This document shows positions 7,763-14,429 of a stretch of DNA of 22,957 bases, in pieces. Under the pieces are notes generated by a model. The model saw nothing but the letters and a program-made list of their open reading frames with translations, ran no database searches and was not told where the DNA came from. Both the position numbers and the translations under genes were made by a program. The stretch covers positions 1-22,957 of the forward strand of contig CAJTVI010000041.1 of assembly GCA_910579545.1 (NCBI GenBank), read 5' to 3'. This DNA is from an uncultured Oscillospiraceae bacterium (GTDB lineage Bacteria; Bacillota; Clostridia; Oscillospirales; Ruminococcaceae). The first letter of the stretch is position 1; each line of letters starts with the position of its first letter.

Positions 7763-7836
7763 CGCCTTTTCCCAAGTTGGACAGGGGACAGGGGGCAAAT
7801 TTTCACAAAAAGTTAAAAAAGAATTACAAAAAGGCC

Positions 7837-7865
7837 TTGACAACTGGTATCAAAAGGGTTACAAT
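7837..7865 (+). promoter_or_regulatory. near-consensus sigma-A promoter of the candidate small RNA
   Basis: TTGACA (7837-7842), a 17-bp spacer and TACAAT (7860-7865) form an almost perfect promoter. An A/T-rich upstream tract (7800-7830, AAAAAGTTAAAAAAGAATTAC) could act as an UP element. No protein gene follows on this strand for several kilobases; the next plus-strand gene is at 17136. The predicted start is near 7872-7874. Confidence 0.85.
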
Positions 7866-7871
7866 TTAATT

Positions 7872-8034
7872 GCAAGAAAGTTACAAGCCTTTTTCATGTG
7901 TCCGGGGTTTCGGGGCGGCCTTCTCCTCCTGCCGCGCTCTCCACGCGGTTCTGGCCGCCCGGCCAAAACGGAACCCCAAAATCCTGTGGCAAAAGCCATC
8001 TGCTGTCCCTCCAGCAGGTGGCTTTTGTTTTGCG
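7872..8034 (+). ncRNA. candidate ~160-nt small RNA, not identified
   Basis: The interval between a near-consensus promoter and a strong intrinsic terminator has no credible reading frame: no ribosome binding site, and only Pro/Arg-rich translations. It folds into a central rod: GGGGTTTC (7904-7911) pairs with GGAACCCC (7970-7977), GGGCGGCC (7913-7920) pairs with GGCCGCCC (7953-7960), and CCGCG/CGCGG (7932-7936, 7944-7948) form the tip. The 5' end ACAAGCC (7883-7889) could also pair with part of the terminator's GGCTTTTGT. Length, isolation and rod shape recall 6S RNA, but I could not match 6S conserved features, so identity stays open. It converges on the thioesterase gene. Confidence 0.45.
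7991..8034 (+). terminator. intrinsic terminator of the candidate small RNA
   Basis: AAAAGCCATCTGCTG (7991-8005) pairs with CAGCAGGTGGCTTTT (8012-8026), with one G-U pair and a short loop, and is followed by GTTTTGCG. The sequence from here to the thioesterase stop (8035-8209) holds short GC-rich palindromes such as GCGCG-TTTTT-GCGCGC and no gene. Confidence 0.85.
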
Positions 8035-8209
8035 CGTTTTTTGCGCTGGCCCGGCGTATGCTCCACGCCGCGTTTCGGTTCGTTTATATCGTTTGCGCGT
8101 TCTTATCCCGGCGCAGGCTGGCCCGGCGCGTTTTTGCGCGCTTTGTTTTCATGCGCTTTGGTCCCGCGCCCCGCCCCGGCGCAATTTGGCTTGCGTTTGG
8201 CGCCCCGGC

Positions 8210-8959
8210 TTACGGCTGTTGCGGGGCGGCCTTTTCGGCAAAGGTCAAAAAGGCCTCAAAGCAGCGCTTTTGGGGCTGGCTGCAGGCAAAATACCAGCCG
8301 TTTTCCAGCCGGGCCCGCTCGGCCGCAAAGGCCTGCCCGGCCGGGATCTCGCTGTGGTAGTTGGCGCACAGGTAGGCCACCGGCGCGCGCGTCAGCTCCT
8401 CCAGCGGCAGCGCGTCGCAGGCAAGGTCAATGTAGCGGGTGTTGTTGATATGGCCGTTCTGGTCGCACAGGCTGTAAAGGGCGCGCTGCTCGCCCAGCGG
8501 CTCGGGGCGCTCGGGCCGGGGCAGGGTAAAGGACAGCTCCCGGTCCACCGTGTCGGCAAAGGGCACGGCGGCAATGGCCGGGGTGGGGCGGCGCAGGATG
8601 TGCCGGCTTTCGGTGTCCACCAGCACCCAGCGGCTGTCCACCAGGGCCACCTCGCGGCCGGCGGCGTCCCATATCTCGGTAATGCGCTTATACACCGCGC
8701 GCTTTGCGGCCTCGGGCCGGGTAATCAGGGTCAGTTCCTCGTCCAGATGGATGGGGCGGGCCCATTGGCAGGCCAGCTTTGCCAGCAAAAAGGCCACATG
8801 CTCGGTTTGGTAGTATTCGTTGGTAAGCCCCAGCGCGGTGCAGTGGTCGGTGGCGGCCTGCTGGCACAGGCGCAGCAGCGCGCCGGGGGTCATGCGGCGG
8901 GCAAGGTCGCAGTCCACGCTGTTGACCGTGATTTTTTGGGTATAGGTAGTTGGCTGCAT
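8210..8959 (-). CDS. acyl-[acyl carrier protein] thioesterase
   Basis: The 249-residue protein resembles the bacterial FatA/FatB-like acyl-ACP thioesterases with two tandem hotdog domains. It would hydrolyse acyl-ACP to free fatty acid in the cytoplasm. The N-terminal hotdog runs about 5-130. The second contains DQNGHINNTRYIDLACDALP (166-185), the family signature with Asn/His catalytic-type residues and the D.NGH.NN.RY pattern. The ATG at 8959 is chosen because AAAGGA lies about nine bases upstream; the frame is open 30 codons further, without a binding site. It lies on the same strand as and 212 bp downstream of potD, separated by strong hairpins, so it probably has separate expression control. 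Confidence 0.9.
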   Translation of the reverse strand: MQPTTYTQKITVNSVDCDLARRMTPGALLRLCQQAATDHCTALGLTNEYYQTEHVAFLLAKLACQWARPIHLDEELTLITRPEAAKRAVYKRITEIWDAAGREVALVDSRWVLVDTESRHILRRPTPAIAAVPFADTVDRELSFTLPRPERPEPLGEQRALYSLCDQNGHINNTRYIDLACDALPLEELTRAPVAYLCANYHSEIPAGQAFAAERARLENGWYFACSQPQKRCFEAFLTFAEKAAPQQP

Positions 8960-8990
8960 AGATGGTGTTCCTTTCGCAAAAGTGCTTTTT

Positions 8991-9073
8991 GGGCGGCGGC
9001 AAAAATAAAGGCTTCGCCGCCCTATCTGGTACAAACCCGCCCTCCCCATGGGGGAAGGCGGGCATTTTGTACC
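8991..9073. repeat. two consecutive inverted repeats between potD and the thioesterase
   Basis: GGGCGGCG (8991-8998) and CGCCGCCC (9015-9022) form one stem with a 16-nt loop. Directly beside it lies a 46-bp imperfect palindrome, from GGTACAAA (9028-9035) to TTTTGTACC (9065-9073), centred on CCCCATGGGG (9044-9053). In the minus-strand transcript both precede the thioesterase ribosome binding site. They may end the pot transcript or regulate the thioesterase. The rest of the gap up to potD (9074-9171) contains further short GC palindromes (GCCCC-AAA-GGGGC, CCCCCGGGGG) and no gene. Confidence 0.65.
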
Positions 9074-9171
9074 GGGGCGTCAGATGGGCTGCCGCGCAAA
9101 GCGGCGGCAAGGCGGATCGCCCCAAAGGGGCAGGGGAGGATCCCCCGGGGGGCTTTTTGTGGGACCGCCGC

Positions 9172-10416
9172 TCAATAATCGTCCCGCTTTTTCTTCACGC
9201 TGCGCCGCCAGAACAGCAGCACCACCACCGCAAGGGCCAGCACCAAAAAGACCGGGATCAGCCAGCCGTTGCCGTTTTCGTCGTAGCTTTTCATGTCGCT
9301 CCAGGCCTTGTCCATCGCGGCGTTCAGTTCGTCCGGCAGCACGTTGAACACCTCGGTGTTGGCCAGCACCTCGGCGCTGGGGTAGGCGATCTCGCTGTAT
9401 TTCAGCTCGTCGTCCAGCTGCTCCCACACCGTCTGGATGGGGGTGGAATAGCCGATAAAGTCGCAGTTGGCCACCCCCACGTCCCGCTCGCACATATAGT
9501 TGATGAACATCTCGGCGGCCTCCTTGTTTTTGCTGCCGGCCGGGATGCAGAGCGAATCCACAAAGTAGTTGGTGCCCTCGCTGGGGAACACAAAGGCAAG
9601 GTCCGGGTTTTCGCTGATCATGGTAATGGCGTCCCCCGCGTAGTAGGGGGCAAGGGCCGCCTCGCCGCCCTCCATCTTGTCAAAAATCTCGTCCATCACA
9701 TAGGCCTGCACCACGCTCTTCTGGGCCTTGAGTTCCTGGGCGATGCGGTCGATGTCCGCGGTGCTGGAGGGGTTCAGGCTCATGCCCAGCTTTTTGGCGG
9801 CAATGGCAAAGGCGTCCCGGCTGTTGTTGAACATCAGCACGCTGCCGGCGTACCGCTCGTCCCACAGGGCGCTCCAGGAGGTGGGGGCCTCCTCCACCAT
9901 GGTGGTGTTGTACACCAGCCCCACCATGCCCCAGGTGTAGGGTACGCTGTAGGCGTCTTCGGGGTCAAAATCCAGCCCGCGGTAGCTTTCGCCAATATCG
10001 GCCGCGTTGGGGATGTTTGAGTAATCCAGCGGCTCCAGCATCCCTTCGGCGATCATCTTGCCGATCATATAGTCGCTGGGCACGACCACGTCGTAATCCG
10101 CCCCGCCGCTCTTCAGCTTGGCGTAAAGGCTCTCGTTGGTGTCAAAGGTGGTATAGTTTACCTCAATGCCGGTCAGCTCCTCAAAGGCGGCCAGCACGTC
10201 AACGCTGTCGTCCGAGCCGTCCGAGATATACAGCCCCCAGTTATACACATTGAGGGTGATGCCCGCGCCGCGAAAGCGCTCCCAGTCGTAATCGGCCGAA
10301 ACCGAGATGTCCTCGGTCACCTGGATGGTATCCCCCTCGGCGGCGGCGGGCAGGGCCAGCAGGCCGGCGCAGAGGGCGGCGCACAGGGCAAGGGCAAGCA
10401 GTTTTTTCAGGTTCAT
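9172..10416 (-). CDS. potD: spermidine/putrescine ABC transporter substrate-binding protein, C-terminally anchored
   Basis: The 414-residue protein is a PotD/PotF-type solute-binding protein that captures polyamines outside the membrane for PotABC. The mature part shows LNVYNWGLYISDG, YDVVVPSDYMIGKM and VPYTWGMVGLVYN, the typical polyamine-binding-protein blocks. The signal peptide (MNLKKLLALALCAAL... ALPAAA) has no lipobox, which is unusual because Gram-positive binding proteins are normally lipoproteins. Instead residues 384-403 form a C-terminal membrane helix followed by the positive tail RRSVKKKRDDY. The start may be the GTG at 10419 (seven bases from GGAGG) or the ATG at 10416 (ten bases); the ATG is given here. 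It is the last gene of the pot cluster, 123 bp after potC. Confidence 0.93.
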   Translation of the reverse strand: MNLKKLLALALCAALCAGLLALPAAAEGDTIQVTEDISVSADYDWERFRGAGITLNVYNWGLYISDGSDDSVDVLAAFEELTGIEVNYTTFDTNESLYAKLKSGGADYDVVVPSDYMIGKMIAEGMLEPLDYSNIPNAADIGESYRGLDFDPEDAYSVPYTWGMVGLVYNTTMVEEAPTSWSALWDERYAGSVLMFNNSRDAFAIAAKKLGMSLNPSSTADIDRIAQELKAQKSVVQAYVMDEIFDKMEGGEAALAPYYAGDAITMISENPDLAFVFPSEGTNYFVDSLCIPAGSKNKEAAEMFINYMCERDVGVANCDFIGYSTPIQTVWEQLDDELKYSEIAYPSAEVLANTEVFNVLPDELNAAMDKAWSDMKSYDENGNGWLIPVFLVLALAVVVLLFWRRSVKKKRDDY

Positions 10417-10435
10417 CACAGTTGTTCCTCCATTC

Positions 10436-10452
10436 GCCGCGGTTTGCGCGGC
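10436..10452 (-). promoter_or_regulatory. intercistronic hairpin before potD
   Basis: GCCGCG and CGCGGC form a six-pair stem with a five-base loop immediately upstream of the potD ribosome binding site. A second hairpin, CTGCGC-N8-GCGCAG, lies at about 10471-10490. Such structures between permease and binding-protein genes often protect the downstream part of the message; that role is an inference here. Confidence 0.45.
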
Positions 10453-10539
10453 TCCCGATTTTTCTGCGCAGGGCTTTGCGCAGGGAATGATGGCAGATTT
10501 TTGCCGGGGCAGGCCAGCCGCCGCCGTACAGGCTGTTTT

Positions 10540-11379
10540 TTAGCGGCGCTCGGCCCCTTTTTGCCGGCTGTCCAGATAATTGGAGATCAGGATGATCGAG
10601 AGGATCACCAAAAACATGATGGTGGACAGGGCGTTGATCTCCGGGCTTACCTTTTTGCGGGTCATGCTGTAGATGGCGATGGGCAGGGTCTGCAGGGTGC
10701 CGCAGGTAAAGTAGGAGATGATAAAATCGTCGATGGAATAGGTCAGGCAGATCAAAAAGGCCGAGAGGATGGCCGGCGTCAGCTCGGGCAGCACCACCTT
10801 AAAAAAGGCCTGCCGCGGGTTGCAGCCCAGGTCCAGCGCGGCCTCGTACATCCGCACATCCATCTGCCGCAGCTTGGGCGCGACATTAAAAATAACGTAG
10901 GGCAGGCAAAAGGAGATGTGCGCGATCAAAAGGGTGGGCAGGCCAAAGATGTTTTCGGGCAGCTGCCAGCCCAGATGCGCGTTGGCCCAGCCGATGCCGT
11001 TTTTGGCCACCACGAACAGCAGCATCAGCGAGACGCCGGTAATGATCTCGGGGTTTACCACCGGCATATAGCTGATGTTGTTGATGACCGCCTGGCTGCC
11101 CTTGCCCATGGCGTTGATGCCGATGGCGGCCAGGGTGCCCATCACGGTGGCCGCCACCGCCGAAACAAGGGCCACCACAAGGCTGAGCCAGAGCGCGTTT
11201 AAAATCATCTCGTTGGAAAACAGGCTCTTGTACCAGTCCAGCGTAAAGCCGGTAAACAGGGTGCGGCTTTTGCTCTCGTTAAAGCTGAACACCGCCATCA
11301 CCGCGATGGGCAGGTACATAAACGAAAAGATAAAAACCAAAAATACGCGCTGCAATGCGCGAAAATGCGCTTTCTTCAT
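10540..11379 (-). CDS. potC: spermidine/putrescine ABC transporter permease PotC
   Basis: The 279-residue inner-membrane permease has about six helices. It carries the cytoplasmic EAA loop EAALDLGCNPRQAFFKVVLP that docks on the ATPase, and opens with FLVFIFSFMYLPIAVMAVFSFN, typical of PotC. Its ATG (11379-11377) overlaps the potB stop by one base (TAATG), which implies translational coupling. Together with PotB it forms the polyamine channel. It ends in a conventional charged tail, SRQKGAERR. Confidence 0.95.
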   Translation of the reverse strand: MKKAHFRALQRVFLVFIFSFMYLPIAVMAVFSFNESKSRTLFTGFTLDWYKSLFSNEMILNALWLSLVVALVSAVAATVMGTLAAIGINAMGKGSQAVINNISYMPVVNPEIITGVSLMLLFVVAKNGIGWANAHLGWQLPENIFGLPTLLIAHISFCLPYVIFNVAPKLRQMDVRMYEAALDLGCNPRQAFFKVVLPELTPAILSAFLICLTYSIDDFIISYFTCGTLQTLPIAIYSMTRKKVSPEINALSTIMFLVILSIILISNYLDSRQKGAERR

Positions 11380-12194
11380 TACATTACGCCCTCCAGCCCG
11401 TCTTCTCCCGCAAAGGTGTTGGTCAGGCTCATGCAGAGCAGCACGATCACCATCAGCACCAGGCTCATGGCGCTGCCGAGGTTGTAGTTGTAGCTGTTGC
11501 CCAAAAACTGCAGCTCGATCAGATCGCCCACCAAGAGGTTCGAGCCGCCGCCCAGCATCCGGCTGATGATAAAGGTGGAGACGCTTGGTACAAATACCAT
11601 GGTGATGCCGGTGGAGATGCCGGGTACCGACAGGGGCACCAGCACGTTGGCCACCACCTGGAACAGATTTGCGCCCAGGTCCTCGGCGGCCTCGATCACG
11701 CTCTGGTCGATCTTGACCATCACGGTGTAGAGCGGCAGGATCATGTAGGGCAGGTAGTTGTACACCATGCCCAGCACCACCGCGCCGCTGGTGTTGATCA
11801 TCGGCACCGGGCCCAGCCCCACAAGGCCCAGCAGCCGGTTGATGATGCCGTTGTTTTCCAAAAGGCTCATCCAGGCGTAGGTGCGCAGCAAAAAGTTCAT
11901 CCACATGGGCAGCATCACCAGCATCAGCATGATGTGCTGCTTGGACGCCCGCAGCCGCGAGAGGTAGTACCCCACCGGGAAGGCCAGCAAAAGGCAGATC
12001 ACGGTGGCCACCGCCGCCAGCAGCAGGCTGCGGGCAAACACGGCGGTGTATTCGCCCAAGCCGGTTAGGTTATCCAGCGTAAAGCGCCCCGCGCGGGTGG
12101 TAAAGGCAAAATACACAACGATCAAAAGGGGCGCCGCAATAAAGGCGGCCATCCAAACAAGGTACGGCGAGGCAAGGCGTTTGTTTTTGAGCAT
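11379..12194 (-). CDS. potB: spermidine/putrescine ABC transporter permease PotB
   Basis: The 271-residue permease has six predicted membrane helices and the EAA loop EAAEDLGANLFQVVANVLVP. The segment MLPMWMNFLLRTYAWM is characteristic of PotB/PotH proteins. Its ribosome binding site GGAGGAA lies inside the end of potA, whose stop codon is only 3 bp upstream, and its own stop overlaps the potC start, so potA, potB and potC form a tight operon. It partners PotC in the membrane and PotA in the cytoplasm. Confidence 0.95.
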   Translation of the reverse strand: MLKNKRLASPYLVWMAAFIAAPLLIVVYFAFTTRAGRFTLDNLTGLGEYTAVFARSLLLAAVATVICLLLAFPVGYYLSRLRASKQHIMLMLVMLPMWMNFLLRTYAWMSLLENNGIINRLLGLVGLGPVPMINTSGAVVLGMVYNYLPYMILPLYTVMVKIDQSVIEAAEDLGANLFQVVANVLVPLSVPGISTGITMVFVPSVSTFIISRMLGGGSNLLVGDLIELQFLGNSYNYNLGSAMSLVLMVIVLLCMSLTNTFAGEDGLEGVM

Positions 12195-12197
12195 GGC

Positions 12198-13250
12198 TTA
12201 TTCCTCCGTGCGGGCCATGATGTGGATCTCGTCCGGGCCAATGTTCATGCCGATCAGCTCGCCCGGCTGGCTTGCCTGGGTGGAATGGATCATCCACTCG
12301 TAGCCCGCCTGCTCCACATGCATCTCAAAATGCACGCCCTTAAAGATCACCTCTTTTACAATGCCGGTCAGCTGGCCCTGGATGGCGGGCACCACCTGCA
12401 CGTCCTCCGGGCGCACCACCACCTGCACCGGGCTGTTTTTGGCAAAGCCCTTGTCCACGCAGGTAAACTCGCGGCCGGCAAACTCCACCATAAAATCCCG
12501 CTGCATAATGCCGTCCAAAATATTGCTTTCGCCAATAAAATCCGCCACAAAGGCGTTTTTGGGCTCGTTGTAAATGTCCTCCGGGCTGCCGATCTGCTGG
12601 ATGTCGCCCTCGTTCATCACCACCACCGTGTCGGACATGGTCAGGGCTTCCTCCTGGTCGTGGGTCACATACACAAAGGTGATGTCCATAGCCTGCTGCA
12701 GGCGTTTGAGCTCCAGCTGCATCTCCTTGCGCAGCTTAAGGTCCAAAGCGCCCAGCGGTTCGTCCAGCAGCAGCACCCGCGGGTGGTTTACCAGCCCGCG
12801 GGCAATGGCCACCCGCTGCTGCTGCCCGCCCGAGAGGGTGGCGGTGCTGCGGCGCTCAAAGCCCTTAAGGCCCACCACCTCCAGCATCTCCAGCACCCGG
12901 GCGCGGATCTCCTTTTCTTCCAGCTTTTTCAGCCGCAGCCCAAAGGCCACGTTCTCAAACACGTTCAGGTGCGGAAACAGCGCGTATTTCTGGAATACGG
13001 TGTTCACCTGCCGCTTGTAGGGCGGCAGGGCGGTAATGTCCTCGCCATTAAAAAAAACACTGCCCGACTTTGGCTCAACAAATCCACCAATAACCCGGAG
13101 GGTCGTCGTTTTCCCGCAGCCCGAAGGCCCCAGGAAGGTCACGAACTCCTTGTCATGGATGTCGAGCGAGAGGCCGGTGAGTACCGGCTCCGCGTCAAAA
13201 TCGACAACAATGTTCTTCAGCGAAACGATCACAGAATGATCCATATACAT
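12198..13250 (-). CDS. potA: spermidine/putrescine ABC transporter ATP-binding protein PotA
   Basis: The 350-residue ATPase energises polyamine uptake. It has Walker A GPSGCGKT (41-48), signature LSGGQQQ (139-145), Walker B LLLDEP (160-165) and the H-loop histidine H197 in VTHDQEE. The C-terminal 110 residues form the TOBE-type regulatory domain (VVVRPEDVQVV), as in PotA and MalK. The ATG at 13250 follows AAAGGGGG closely; an alternative ATG lies two codons downstream. It is the first gene of the operon, about 186 nt behind the promoter at 13443-13471, with a structured leader between. Confidence 0.96.
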   Translation of the reverse strand: MYMDHSVIVSLKNIVVDFDAEPVLTGLSLDIHDKEFVTFLGPSGCGKTTTLRVIGGFVEPKSGSVFFNGEDITALPPYKRQVNTVFQKYALFPHLNVFENVAFGLRLKKLEEKEIRARVLEMLEVVGLKGFERRSTATLSGGQQQRVAIARGLVNHPRVLLLDEPLGALDLKLRKEMQLELKRLQQAMDITFVYVTHDQEEALTMSDTVVVMNEGDIQQIGSPEDIYNEPKNAFVADFIGESNILDGIMQRDFMVEFAGREFTCVDKGFAKNSPVQVVVRPEDVQVVPAIQGQLTGIVKEVIFKGVHFEMHVEQAGYEWMIHSTQASQPGELIGMNIGPDEIHIMARTEE

Positions 13251-13278
13251 GCATCCCCCTTTGCGGAAATTTCCCGCC

Positions 13279-13421
13279 GCCGGCAAAAAAAGCCGGCCGC
13301 AGGTCAGCGCCAATTATGCCGCCCCGCAAAGGTTTGTTACACTGCGATGGGCCCAAAAGCCGGCAGCTACAGCGACACATACAACGCCAATGTGTCAGGC
13401 TGCGCGGTATCCCGGCAGCCT
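13279..13421 (-). promoter_or_regulatory. structured 5' leader of the pot operon
   Basis: The untranslated leader carries several stem-loops. The first in transcript order pairs AGGCTGC with GCAGCCT (13421-13397), with an inner CGG-GATA-CCG. It directly abuts a second, GACACAT-N9-ATGTGTC (13396-13374). A third, GCCGGC with a U7 loop (13297-13279), stands close to the potA ribosome binding site. None is followed by a U-run on the minus strand, so this is not an ordinary terminator. A ligand- or protein-binding leader controlling polyamine uptake is possible. I could not match it to a riboswitch class. Confidence 0.45.
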
Positions 13422-13442
13422 TAGATGCAACACACAAAGCTA

Positions 13443-13471
13443 ACTATACCGGCAGGGGGGGTGCTTGTCAA
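13443..13471 (-). promoter_or_regulatory. potA: promoter of the potABCD operon
   Basis: On the minus strand TTGACA (13471-13466), a 17-bp spacer and TATAGT (13448-13443) form a near-consensus sigma-A promoter. A/T-rich DNA upstream (13472-13500) could act as an UP element. Transcription should start near 13436. Confidence 0.85.
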
Positions 13472-13493
13472 TAGATTTTTGCAAAATAAAGCA

Positions 13494-13556
13494 AAAAAGC
13501 TGAAAAACCAGCGGATTTTCGGCTTTTTCTAAAAAGGCGGCCGGGTTTGGGCCGCC
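13494..13556 (-). terminator. two stacked terminator hairpins between the acetyltransferase and pot operon
   Basis: GGCGGCC (13536-13542) and GGCCGCC (13550-13556) form a stem that, on the minus strand, is followed by TTTTTAG. Next comes a 13-pair A/T-flanked hairpin, AAAAAGCTGAAAA (13494-13506) with TTTTCGGCTTTTT (13516-13528, one G-U pair), which can stop transcription in either direction. With the GC-rich terminator at 13615 they insulate pot from upstream read-through. The remaining sequence in the gene-free stretch 13251-13717 shows no gene. Confidence 0.7.
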
Positions 13557-13614
13557 ATCCGCGCAAATCCTCCGCCTTGGCGCGGGTTTGCTCTTAAAAA
13601 ATGGCAGGGCCGAC

Positions 13615-13667
13615 GCAAAACCCCGCCGGCGCGCGGCCGGCGGGGCGGTTTTTTCTGTGCGGTATGC
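13615..13667 (-). terminator. palindromic terminator after the acetyltransferase (repeat copy 1)
   Basis: CCCCGCCGGC (13621-13630) pairs with GCCGGCGGGG (13636-13645) across a short GC loop. The stem is flanked by AAAA and, after CGG, by a T run (13649-13654), giving a bidirectional hairpin terminator. The same 53 bp recurs with two mismatches at 15365-15417, after galactokinase. Both copies lie 3' of minus-strand genes. Confidence 0.75.
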
Positions 13668-13717
13668 GGCCGCGCCGCGCATGCGGTGGGGCAGGTCCAT
13701 GCTGCTGCGCGGGGCCC

Positions 13718-14314
13718 CTACCCCCGCTCGCCCGGCTCAAAAAAGCGGATCACCCGGCAGGGATTGCCCGCCGCCACGCAGTTGGGGGGCACCGGGCGGT
13801 TGACCAGGCTGCCGGCCCCCACCACGCTGTTTTTGCCCACTGTAACGCCCGGCAAAAGGATGCTGCCGCCGCCGATCCAGACGTTGTCCTTGATCTGTAC
13901 CGGCTGTGCATAGGTCCTAAAAAATGTGCCTCCGTGCGTTTTGCGCGCCGGCCAGTCCGGCCAGAGGCGTTCCTGCGGCAGCACCGGATGGGAGGCCGTG
14001 TAAATCTGCACGTTGGAGGCGATCAGCACCCGGCTGCCAATAAAAATGGGCTGATTGTCCACAAAGGTGCAGTTCATGTTGATGACCACATCATCGCCCA
14101 AAAAGATGTTTTTGCCGTAATCGCAGTAAAAGGGGGTATCGATCGCCACGTTTTCGCCCATGCCGCCCAGCAGCGCCCGCAGGATGGCGGTTCGCCTTTG
14201 GGTATCGCGGTAATCGCAGGCATAGTATGCCCGGGTCAGCTCCCTTGCACGGGCGATCATCTTTAAGGTATCGCTGCCGGCAGTTTCCAAAAAATCGCTT
14301 TGCTCGTAATGCAT
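13718..14314 (-). CDS. maltose/galactoside-type O-acetyltransferase
   Basis: The 198-residue protein belongs to the Maa/LacA/NodL branch of left-handed beta-helix acetyltransferases, which transfer acetyl from acetyl-CoA to a sugar hydroxyl. Residues 1-50 form the helical Maa N-terminal domain. Hexapeptide repeats follow (for example IFLGDDVVINMNC, IFIGSRVLIASNV, VWIGGGSILLPGV), with the likely catalytic histidine H109 in YTASHPV. It ends VAAGNPCRVIR, the usual family C terminus. GGGAG precedes the ATG. It lies 115 bp downstream of an AraC regulator on the same strand, with a possible operator between, and not far from galactokinase, suggesting a sugar detoxification or export role. The substrate is not determined. 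Confidence 0.92.
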   Translation of the reverse strand: MHYEQSDFLETAGSDTLKMIARARELTRAYYACDYRDTQRRTAILRALLGGMGENVAIDTPFYCDYGKNIFLGDDVVINMNCTFVDNQPIFIGSRVLIASNVQIYTASHPVLPQERLWPDWPARKTHGGTFFRTYAQPVQIKDNVWIGGGSILLPGVTVGKNSVVGAGSLVNRPVPPNCVAAGNPCRVIRFFEPGERG

Positions 14315-14387
14315 CGGCCGTCACTCCCATCCGGTTTGCCCTGCAGCCCCAAAACGCCGGGGCTTGGGTGAACCTTATGGGTATCAT

Positions 14388-14417
14388 GATAGCGCAGCTT
14401 TGCCCGCAAAAGCTATC
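14388..14417. promoter_or_regulatory. nested palindrome between the AraC regulator and acetyltransferase
   Basis: Outer arms GATAGC (14388-14393) and GCTATC (14412-14417) enclose inner arms TTTGC (14399-14403) and GCAAA (14406-14410). A perfect palindrome, TATCATGATA (14382-14391), overlaps one side. A separate hairpin, AGCCCC-N8-GGGGCT, follows at 14345-14364. This could be an operator with a separate acetyltransferase promoter, or an RNA processing structure; no clear -35/-10 pair was found. Confidence 0.4.
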
Positions 14418-14429
14418 CCATTCCCGCCA

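Noticed and set aside
7872..8034. Naming the candidate small RNA as 6S RNA
   Set aside because: Length and rod shape fit loosely, but the characteristic central bubble and conserved bases could not be recognised by eye.
7895..8360. Open frames starting inside the candidate small RNA and running toward the thioesterase
   Set aside because: No ribosome binding site, Pro/Arg/Ala-rich translations, and they run through a strong terminator.
10540..11904. Longer potC reading frame starting inside potB
   Set aside because: The first part is out-of-frame potB sequence; potC starts at 11379 with a TAATG overlap and the expected N terminus.
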